DNA of 10,844 nucleotides from contig JACMOQ010000423.1 in assembly GCA_014377905.1 (NCBI GenBank), positions 1 through 10,844 on the forward strand, in the 5' to 3' direction. Below the pieces are notes generated by a model. The model searched no databases. It saw only the letters and a program-made list of their open reading frames with translations, and was not told where the DNA came from. Both the position numbers and the translations under genes were made by a program. This document shows positions 5,637 through 10,844 of the stretch, piece by piece; position 1 is the stretch's first letter, and each line of letters opens with the position of its first letter. The DNA is from Acetobacteraceae bacterium. GTDB taxonomy: Bacteria > Pseudomonadota > Alphaproteobacteria > Acetobacterales > Acetobacteraceae.

Positions 5637-7514
5637 TCAGTTGGAACGTCGTTGTATGGGATGATAGCGCGGCCAGACCCCGGCGGCGAGTTCGTCCAGA
5701 CTGGCGGATGGCAGCCGCAGCCGGGCCGCATAAATCCAGCTATAGGCCAGCACCCGGGGAATGAAGGTTCGGGTTTCGTCGATCGGCACTGCCTCAATGA
5801 ACAGCAGCGGATCGCCACCGTCGCGAATGCCGCCCGCCCATTTGACGAAGCCGCCCGGCCCGGAATTATAAGTCGCCAGCAGCCGCAACAGATCGCCGCT
5901 GACAATGTCGATGCCGGCCAGGTAGCCGATATAGCGCTGCCCGACGGCAAGGTTGTTGGCCGGATCATGCAGCTCGATGCGCTGATTGGGGCTGACGAAG
6001 CGGGCGGTTGCCGGCATGATCTGCATCAACCCGAGGGCGCCAGCGGACGACACCAGGCTGGTATCGAAGTTCGATTCGGTTCGCGCCAGGCCGTAAACCA
6101 GCGCCGGATCAACCGTAAAGCCGCCTTCGGGCTGCAATCGCGGAATCGGGAAGCGGGTGAAATCGCGCGGTCGGCCATCCTGGGATTGCACGAAATCAGC
6201 CAGTTGCCCGGCAAGGTCGGCAAGTCCGGCGCGCTGCGCCACCAGCATGACCGCGCGGCCGAAGCTGGGTGAGGCTTGGATTGTCGGCCACAATATGCGT
6301 AGCTCGGCGTCTGCCCGCGCTGTCTGGCCGATTTGCAGCAAGGCCAAGGCGCGTGTGCCCGGTTTGGTTGCCAGCACCGCGTCCAAATCGGCTTCCGCCA
6401 AGGTTTCCCGATCGCTGGCGAATTCAACGCCAAAGCCCAGGACGCGGGTGGCAATCAGGCCATAAAAAGTGCGCCGCTCACGGGCCGCCCGGCCGATCCA
6501 TTCGTAGTATCCGGCAGGGTCACGCAAGCGCAGAGCCGCCCGCGCGGTCCAGAACGCCGCCGCCGCCCGCATTGCCGCAGTGGTTTGCCCGGCACGCCAT
6601 GACGCGGAAAATAAATCGCGCGCCAGGGTTTCCTGGCCCATGCGCCAGGCGGCAAGCCCGGCGGCAAACGCAGGCAAGGCGGCTTCTTCGCAGGGCTGCG
6701 CACGGCCACACATGCCCATGCCCGCGCGCCCAATCGCCAGCGCATCGGCATCACGGTTCAGGGTAAAAAGGATTTGCGCTGCCTCACCGCGCAATTGCGC
6801 CGCGTAGCCTGGCGCCAGCCCGGCAGTGCGCGCAACGATGCGGCCAGGCCCGTCGGCCGCCCGCGCCAAGTCCCAGATCGCGCGATCTATGCCCTGATTG
6901 CGCGCCAGCCGATGATCAGCCGTTTCGGTTTCCTCGGGCACCGGGATGGCCTGCCCGACGGGTTCGGACGACAGGGCGTCCGCCCGCGGCGCCGGCGGTA
7001 ATTTCTCGCCGCGTGGCAATCGGATGGTCAGCAGCGCGTGCACCGCCTGCGCATCCGGCAGTTCCGCCCAATCGCCCAGCCAGCTTTGCAATTCGTCCCG
7101 GGTGGCGCGGGTGAAGCGCGATAGCAGCCGATCGGCGATGACATGGCCCATGACGCCGCGCACAACCGGGCTGGACTGATCGATCGCGGGCGCTTCCCGG
7201 GTTGCCGTCGCAATATCGCCACCGGCCTGCAACTGGAACAACCGCCGCAACCGCGCGGCCTCGGACGGTGACAAAGGCTGTGGCAATGCCACCGTGCTTG
7301 CGTTCGGGCCGCTTCTGCCCAGGCGCGGCTGTGCGAATGCGGAATCTCCGTCCGGGGCTGCTGCAACTGGTGCCGTTGGTTCGGCGTGCAGAAGCCGGCT
7401 GGAGATGCCAACCAGGGCCGCAAGCCCCGCGATGAGCGCGCAGGCGGCGGGTAGGCGGGAGAACGTTCGACCGGTCCCTCGCATGAGGCGGCGGGGTCTA
7501 CAGACCTTCGCCAT
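5637..7514 (-). CDS. slt: Soluble lytic murein transglycosylase (SLT domain)
   Basis: A periplasmic enzyme that cleaves the MurNAc-GlcNAc bond of peptidoglycan, leaving 1,6-anhydro-MurNAc ends. Residues here are numbered from the in-frame TTG at 7523, giving 628; the ATG at 7514 (residue 4) is the more likely start. A basic N terminus and hydrophobic segment (about 26-45, ending near LLHAEP) make a signal peptide or anchor; there is no lipobox, so it is not a lipoprotein. Residues about 90-450 form an Ala-rich helical-repeat region like the U-shaped superhelix of Slt70. The C-terminal SLT domain carries RTESNFD with the catalytic glutamate E483, GALGLMQIMPATA (495-507), LATYNSGPG (549-557) and ETRTFIPRVL (583-592). 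All signature motifs are intact. It lies between the uracil-DNA glycosylase (upstream, 86 bp away) and moaB (downstream, 17 bp). The size of the family varies, and 600-680 residues is normal. Confidence 0.92.
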   Translation of the reverse strand: MAKVCRPRRLMRGTGRTFSRLPAACALIAGLAALVGISSRLLHAEPTAPVAAAPDGDSAFAQPRLGRSGPNASTVALPQPLSPSEAARLRRLFQLQAGGDIATATREAPAIDQSSPVVRGVMGHVIADRLLSRFTRATRDELQSWLGDWAELPDAQAVHALLTIRLPRGEKLPPAPRADALSSEPVGQAIPVPEETETADHRLARNQGIDRAIWDLARAADGPGRIVARTAGLAPGYAAQLRGEAAQILFTLNRDADALAIGRAGMGMCGRAQPCEEAALPAFAAGLAAWRMGQETLARDLFSASWRAGQTTAAMRAAAAFWTARAALRLRDPAGYYEWIGRAARERRTFYGLIATRVLGFGVEFASDRETLAEADLDAVLATKPGTRALALLQIGQTARADAELRILWPTIQASPSFGRAVMLVAQRAGLADLAGQLADFVQSQDGRPRDFTRFPIPRLQPEGGFTVDPALVYGLARTESNFDTSLVSSAGALGLMQIMPATARFVSPNQRIELHDPANNLAVGQRYIGYLAGIDIVSGDLLRLLATYNSGPGGFVKWAGGIRDGGDPLLFIEAVPIDETRTFIPRVLAYSWIYAARLRLPSASLDELAAGVWPRYHPIQRRSN

Positions 7515-7547
7515 GGGACGCAACCCAGTTTTTTAGAGATTGAGATC

Positions 7548-7575
7548 AATAAAAATACACATAATTATGTTTCAA
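7548..7575 (-). promoter_or_regulatory. Possible slt-moaB promoter in an AT-rich gap, with internal palindrome
   Basis: The 86-bp gap between the glycosylase stop and slt is strikingly AT-rich. On the minus strand TTGAAA (7575..7570), a 16-base spacer and TTTATT (7553..7548) form a plausible weak promoter with a leader of roughly 25-30 bases before the ATG at 7514. The spacer holds a perfect 12-bp palindrome, ACATAATTATGT (7559-7570), which could be a regulator site or chance in AT-rich DNA. Confidence 0.3.
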
Positions 7576-7600
7576 CATATTACAGGGCGACGTTGGTAAA

Positions 7601-8380
7601 TTATTTTTCCCGGTCTTCCGCGATTGTGCGCTGCAACAAAAGCCAATCCGCCCAAGCGTCACGCTTCACGCTGGGGGTGCGCAGCAGATAGGCGGGATGC
7701 AGCATTGGCAGGGCTGGGAGCGGCGCATCGAGCCCGGGAATGGTCGCCGGCACCCATTTTCCGCGCATTTTGGTAATGCCGAGCGTGCTGCCCAGCACCG
7801 CCTTGCTCGACAACGCCCCCAACAAAACCAGCCGCTTTGGCCGCACCAGCGCAATATGGCGCAGCAGAAACGGCAGGCAGACTTGGGTTTCCGCATCCGT
7901 CGGGTTGCGATTGCCCGGCGGGCGCCACGGGATCAGATTGGTGATCAGGCAATCCGCCCGTGTGATCCCGATGCTGGCCAGCATCCGGTCCAGCAACTGC
8001 CCAGATGCGCCAACGAACGGGCGCCCGGCGCGGTCCTCCTCCGCGCCCGGCCCTTCGCCCACCAGCATCAGCCCGGATGCCGGATTGCCATCGACAAAAA
8101 CCAGGTTGGTCGCGGTGTCCTTCAGCGCGCAGCCATCGAACGCGGCCAGCGCAGCACGCAACTCCTCAGTCGTATTGGCGGCCTCGGCAATTTCCCTGGC
8201 CCGCAGTGCCGGCGCCGGCAAGGCCCGTTTCGGGGCGGGCGCTGCCACCGGACGCGGGACCGCGACCGCCACCGGCCGCGCAACCGGCGCCGGGCCGGTA
8301 AGCCGGTCAATTGGCAAATCGGCCAGGGCTTCATCCGCGCCCCACTCAATTTGCAGCCGCAATGCTGTCAGCGCATCCAT
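7601..8380 (-). CDS. Uracil-DNA glycosylase, family 4-like (probable loss of Fe-S cluster)
   Basis: Removes uracil from DNA (from cytosine deamination or dUTP incorporation) to start base-excision repair. Motif 1 is GEGPGAEED (related to GEAPGxxED) and motif 2 is HPAYLLR, as in family 4 enzymes; [14 protein letters not shown] and the GITKMRGKW segment also fit. Family 4 proteins normally carry four Fe-S cysteines. Here only two positions remain (FDGC and ETQVC): the first cysteine of the C-x2-C pair is replaced by Phe, and the cysteine expected before RPPGNR is Trp. A Pro/Ala/Val-rich linker precedes the domain. The start is uncertain: GTG at 8464 would sit 11 bases from the divergent gene, and ATG at 8431 overlaps candidate promoter boxes. 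The ATG at 8380 (259 residues, [16 protein letters not shown]) fits my memory of alphaproteobacterial homologues. It could share a transcript with slt despite the gap. Confidence 0.88.
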   Translation of the reverse strand: MDALTALRLQIEWGADEALADLPIDRLTGPAPVARPVAVAVPRPVAAPAPKRALPAPALRAREIAEAANTTEELRAALAAFDGCALKDTATNLVFVDGNPASGLMLVGEGPGAEEDRAGRPFVGASGQLLDRMLASIGITRADCLITNLIPWRPPGNRNPTDAETQVCLPFLLRHIALVRPKRLVLLGALSSKAVLGSTLGITKMRGKWVPATIPGLDAPLPALPMLHPAYLLRTPSVKRDAWADWLLLQRTIAEDREK

Positions 8381-8407
8381 GCCATCTTTGTCTGCCGGGT
8401 TTTGCTT

Positions 8408-8436
8408 TTGCGCAACCGACAAACCTCCCATAGATT
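8408..8436 (+). promoter_or_regulatory. Predicted promoter of the ETF-QO gene
   Basis: TTGCGC (8408-8413), a 17-base spacer, then TAGATT (8431-8436), predicting a transcript start near 8443 and a leader of about 33 bases. A Shine-Dalgarno AGGAG (8466-8470) lies 5 bases before the ATG at 8476. On the minus strand TTGGCA (8453..8448) and TATGGG (8432..8427), 15 bases apart, could serve the divergent glycosylase gene; the two -10 boxes would overlap. Confidence 0.4.
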
Positions 8437-8475
8437 GCAGAATCCCGTGCCAACGCGGCACCACCAGGAGCGATC

Positions 8476-10107
8476 ATGTCCGACAGCGCCCGCGAGCAGA
8501 TGGAATTTGACGTTGTGATCGTCGGCGCCGGCCCCTCCGGCCTCGCCGCCGCCATCCGCATGAAACAACTTGCGCCCGACGCCACCGTCTGCGTGGTCGA
8601 AAAAGGCAGCGAGGTCGGTGCTCATATCCTGTCCGGTGCGATCATCGAACCCCGGGCGCTGGATGAATTGCTGCCCGACTGGCGCGAACTTGGCGCGCCG
8701 TTGACCACCGAAGCTGTCACCGACATGTTCCTTTATCTGACCAGCCATAGCTCCATCCGCCTGCCTACCCCGCCGACGATGCACAACCACGGCAACTACA
8801 TTTCTTCGCTCGGCAATGTCTGCCGCTGGCTCGCCGAACAGGCCGAAGCCTTGGGCGTGGAAATCTACCCCGGCTTTGCCGCATCCGAATTGCTTGAAGA
8901 AGACGGCCGCATCGTCGGCATCGCCACTGGGGACATGGGCATCACCAAGGATGGCAGCCACGGCCCGAACTACGCCGCTGGAATGGAGCTGCGCGCCACT
9001 TACACGATCTTTGCCGAGGGCTGCCACGGGTCGCTGACCAAGCAACTATTCACGCGCTACAATCTGCGCGCCGATTGCGACGCCCAAAGCTACGGCATTG
9101 GCATCAAGGAACTCTGGGAAATTCCCGCCGAAAACCACAAGCCCGGCCTGGTCATCCACACCATCGGCTGGCCGGTTGACAGCACGGTTTATGGCGGATC
9201 GTTCCTTTATCACTGGGGCAAGAACCTGGTGTCCTACGGCTACGTCGTCGGGCTTGATTATCAGAACCCGTGGCTTTCCCCGTTCGAGGAAATGCAACGC
9301 CTCAAGACCCACCCCGATATGCGCAAGCATTTCGAAGGCGGCCGCCGCATCGCCTATGGTGCGCGCGCGATTTCCGAGGGCGGGCTGCAATCCATTCCCA
9401 AACTCACCTTCCCCGGCGGCTGCCTGATCGGCGACACCGCGGGCTTCCTCAACGTGCCGAAAATCAAAGGCACCCACACCGCGATGAAGTCCGGCATGAT
9501 GGCCGCCGAGGCAATCGCCGAACAACTGGCCGGCGACCGCGCGGCCGAACCCGTGGCCTACGAAACCCTGTTCCGCGAAAGCTGGGTGTTCAAGGAACTC
9601 ACCAAGGTCCGCAACATCCGCCCCGCCTTCGCCAAATGGGGCCTGTTGGGCGGTTTGGTGAATGCGGCCCTCGATACCTATGTCTTCCGCGGCCGAGCGC
9701 CGTGGACGCTTCACATCGGGCACCCCGACCACACCACCCTGATGGAAGCCGACGCCGTGCCGAAAATCACCTATCCCAAACCCGATGGCCTGGTCACCTT
9801 CGATCGCAATTCATCGGTCTTCATCAGCAACACCAACCACGAGGAAAACCAGCCAGGGCATCTACGGCTGAAAAACCCCAGCGTCGCGATCGACATTAAC
9901 TGGAACATCTATCGCAGCCCGGAAACCCGCTACTGCCCGGCCGGCGTCTATGAAATCGTCGGTGAGGAAGACGGCGACCCGAAATTGCAGATTAACGCGC
10001 AAAACTGCGTCCACTGCAAAACCTGCGATATCAAAGATCCGACGCAGAACATCAACTGGGTTACCCCCGAAGGCGGCGGCGGCCCGGTCTATCCCGGCGG
10101 CATGTAA
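8476..10107 (+). CDS. Electron transfer flavoprotein-ubiquinone oxidoreductase
   Basis: Membrane-associated flavo-iron-sulfur enzyme that takes electrons from reduced ETF, supplied by acyl-CoA and other flavin dehydrogenases, and passes them to ubiquinone. The 543 residues agree with the bacterial family (about 540-560). The FAD-binding dinucleotide fold is at the N terminus: VVIVGAGPSGLAAA (13-26, Gly17, Gly19, Gly22), followed by VVEKGSEVGAHILSGAIIEP (40-59), typical of ETF-QO. A second FAD contact is GGCLIGDTAGFLNVPKIKGTHTA (314-336). The C-terminal ferredoxin-like domain has four cysteines for a 4Fe-4S cluster: C487 (RYCPAGVYE) and C511, C514, C517 (CVHCKTCDIKDP), and ends with the family's GGGGPVYPGGM. 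A good AGGAG ribosome site supports this start. It is not next to etfA/etfB here. Its last 19 bases overlap the end of bolA on the opposite strand. Confidence 0.97.
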   Translation: MSDSAREQMEFDVVIVGAGPSGLAAAIRMKQLAPDATVCVVEKGSEVGAHILSGAIIEPRALDELLPDWRELGAPLTTEAVTDMFLYLTSHSSIRLPTPPTMHNHGNYISSLGNVCRWLAEQAEALGVEIYPGFAASELLEEDGRIVGIATGDMGITKDGSHGPNYAAGMELRATYTIFAEGCHGSLTKQLFTRYNLRADCDAQSYGIGIKELWEIPAENHKPGLVIHTIGWPVDSTVYGGSFLYHWGKNLVSYGYVVGLDYQNPWLSPFEEMQRLKTHPDMRKHFEGGRRIAYGARAISEGGLQSIPKLTFPGGCLIGDTAGFLNVPKIKGTHTAMKSGMMAAEAIAEQLAGDRAAEPVAYETLFRESWVFKELTKVRNIRPAFAKWGLLGGLVNAALDTYVFRGRAPWTLHIGHPDHTTLMEADAVPKITYPKPDGLVTFDRNSSVFISNTNHEENQPGHLRLKNPSVAIDINWNIYRSPETRYCPAGVYEIVGEEDGDPKLQINAQNCVHCKTCDIKDPTQNINWVTPEGGGGPVYPGGM

Positions 10108-10382
10108 CGCGCCTGCTCAACCGGTGTGCGAAGCGTAAGCGCCAACGCATGGAGGCCAGATTCAAGCTCGCCCGCCAGCACCGCGTGCACCGCGCGTGAC
10201 CGATCAACCCGCGACTTGCCGTCAAACAACGCCGCCACCATCGTCACGCCATAATGGGTTTCCCCCCCTTCCCGTGCACCGGCATGCCCGGCATGCAAAT
10301 GGCTGTCATCGCGCACCTCCAGCAGGGTGGGCGCGAAAGCTTCGGTCAAGGCGGCGGAGATGCGGTTGGCGCGGGTGCTCAT
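10089..10382 (-). CDS. bolA: BolA family protein
   Basis: A small BolA-type protein, 97 residues from the ATG at 10382, the normal family size; the frame extends upstream to 10445 but the extra 21 residues look non-conserved. BolA proteins partner with monothiol CGFS glutaredoxins in handling or sensing [2Fe-2S] clusters, and E. coli BolA also affects cell shape under stress. Visible features: an N-terminal helix (RANRISAALTEAF, 4-16), the LEVRDDSHLHAGHAG strand and loop with several histidines (possible cluster ligand region), ETHYGVTMV (41-49), the FDGKSRVDRSRAVHAVLAGEL helix-turn segment (53-73), and GLHALAL with the invariant histidine H78. The His-rich loop fits the BolA1-like type. The stop codon lies inside the end of the ETF-QO gene (19-bp convergent overlap). 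It is divergent from the SUF regulator gene across 124 bp, which fits a shared Fe-S role. Confidence 0.93.
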   Translation of the reverse strand: MSTRANRISAALTEAFAPTLLEVRDDSHLHAGHAGAREGGETHYGVTMVAALFDGKSRVDRSRAVHAVLAGELESGLHALALTLRTPVEQARYMPPG

Positions 10383-10415
10383 CGGTCTAGCTTGGACCCG
10401 CGCCGCCGTTGCTGC

Positions 10416-10439
10416 CAAGGGGCGATGCCCAACCCCTTG
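10416..10439. promoter_or_regulatory. Inverted repeat between bolA and sufR
   Basis: CAAGGGG (10416-10422) and CCCCTTG (10433-10439) form a perfect 7-bp dyad with a 10-base centre. The right arm overlaps a TTGACG (10437-10442) that could be the -35 box for the plus-strand regulator gene; no strong -10 follows (CATTTG at 10460-10465 is the best at 17 bases). It could be an operator for either gene or a small hairpin in the regulator's upstream region. Confidence 0.35.
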
Positions 10440-10472
10440 ACGCAACCACCCCGATGGCCCATTTGCCCAATC

Positions 10473-10497
10473 AGGACTATTGGGGTCCGGTTAGGAC
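10473..10497. promoter_or_regulatory. Candidate operator before sufR: alternating GGAC/GTCC/GGAC half-sites
   Basis: AGGAC (10473-10477), GGTCC (10484-10488) and AGGAC (10493-10497) alternate in orientation. The first two make the dyad GGAC-7-GTCC, and the outer pair are direct repeats 20 bp apart, about two helical turns. The last copy also supplies the AGGA of the likely ribosome site, 10 bases before the ATG at 10507. Rrf2 regulators of suf genes usually repress their own operon, so an autoregulatory site here is plausible, but I have no consensus to compare it with. Confidence 0.35.
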
Positions 10498-10506
10498 GAA
10501 GCGACG

Positions 10507-10844
10507 ATGCTCCGGCTTTCGAAACTGACGGACTATGCGGTGGTGGTGCTGATCCGGCTTGCGGAGTCCGAGCCCGCGACGGACGACCGGGTGCAGACCT
10601 CGCCTGGCATTGCCGCCATCACCGGCGTGCCCGAACCAACGGTTGCCAAGGTGCTTAAGGCACTTGCGGTGGCCGATCTGGTGACACCGCAGCGCGGCGC
10701 GCGCGGTGGCTATCGGCTGCGGCGGGGGCTGGATGCGATTTCAGTCGCCGATGTGATCACCGCCATTGATGGCCCGATCGCGCTCACCGCGTGCGTTGAT
10801 GGCGGCACCGGCAGTTGCGACGTGCAAAGTGTGTGTGCGGTCAA
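10507..10844 (+). CDS. sufR: Rrf2-family SUF Fe-S assembly regulator (5' part, cut by the right edge)
   Basis: The visible 112 residues start MLRLSKLTDYAVVVLIRLA, the hallmark opening of the Rrf2 family subgroup that regulates SUF iron-sulfur assembly (TIGR02944 type). A winged helix-turn-helix follows: GIAAITGVPEPTVAKVLKALAVADLV (34-59), then the wing RGARGGYRL (63-71). Near the edge are three cysteines, C96, C104 and C110 (C-x7-C-x5-C), the arrangement that holds an Fe-S cluster in IscR-like sensors. With its cluster the protein senses Fe-S or iron status and controls the suf operon, which usually begins with this gene and continues into sufB, sufC, sufD and sufS; those would lie beyond the right edge. 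The gene is divergent from bolA, another Fe-S factor. The symbol is by role: alphaproteobacterial SufR/IscR naming varies. The ATG at 10507 is preceded by AGGA about 10 bases upstream. Confidence 0.9.
   Translation, partial: MLRLSKLTDYAVVVLIRLAESEPATDDRVQTSPGIAAITGVPEPTVAKVLKALAVADLVTPQRGARGGYRLRRGLDAISVADVITAIDGPIALTACVDGGTGSCDVQSVCAV

Noticed and set aside
8381..8464. N-terminal extension of the glycosylase to GTG at 8464
   Set aside because: It would leave 11 bases between divergent genes and run through candidate promoter boxes; the ATG at 8380 gives a family-like N terminus.
7697..8518. Long plus-strand frame opposite the uracil-DNA glycosylase
   Set aside because: Low-complexity Arg/Gln/Pro-rich translation; the minus strand carries clear glycosylase motifs.
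10383..10445. N-terminal extension of BolA to 10445
   Set aside because: The 21 extra residues do not resemble BolA and the ATG at 10382 gives the standard length.
1..10844. Search for tRNA, CRISPR, insertion sequences, toxin-antitoxin, defence or secondary-metabolite genes
   Set aside because: No cloverleaf, repeat-spacer array, transposase, terminal inverted repeat or system-specific protein motif was seen by eye; the gene content is housekeeping.

Overview
The window looks like an ordinary chromosomal stretch from a high-GC alphaproteobacterium, most likely of the Rhodospirillales/Acetobacteraceae type. That placement is inferred from gene content and order (lysA followed by a TIGR02302/DUF4175 membrane protein; uracil-DNA glycosylase, soluble lytic transglycosylase and moaB in a row, divergent from ETF-quinone oxidoreductase; bolA divergent from a sufR-type Rrf2 regulator). 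It was not confirmed by a search.

Layout from left to right: (1) the 3' end of a thioredoxin gene, beginning at its WCGPC active site; (2) a hairpin/REP-like element; (3) a small unrecognised gene on the minus strand; (4) lysA (diaminopimelate decarboxylase, last step of lysine synthesis) and, 3 bases after its stop, a large TIGR02302-family membrane protein, both on plus; (5) an AT-rich inverted repeat between convergent transcription units; (6) on minus, reading right to left, a family-4-like uracil-DNA glycosylase, an SLT lytic transglycosylase and moaB; (7) on plus, electron transfer flavoprotein-ubiquinone oxidoreductase, divergent from the glycosylase; (8) bolA on minus, whose last 19 bases overlap the end of the ETF-QO gene; (9) the 5' part of an Rrf2-family SUF regulator on plus, running off the right edge.

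The genes are mostly housekeeping. The right end has an iron-sulfur theme: ETF-QO carries a 4Fe-4S cluster, BolA proteins act in Fe-S trafficking and sensing, and the Rrf2 protein has the three-cysteine cluster-binding pattern and probably heads a suf operon outside the window. The lysine/envelope block (lysA, TIGR02302 protein) and the transglycosylase share a link to diaminopimelate and peptidoglycan, but nothing shows joint regulation.

I found no mobile element, CRISPR array, RNA gene, toxin-antitoxin pair or defence system, and no convincing undescribed system. The points most worth checking are the apparently leaderless or near-leaderless promoters in the divergent region before lysA, the loss of two expected Fe-S cysteines in the uracil-DNA glycosylase, the ordered half-sites between bolA and sufR, and an 11-bp direct repeat flanking the small unrecognised gene.
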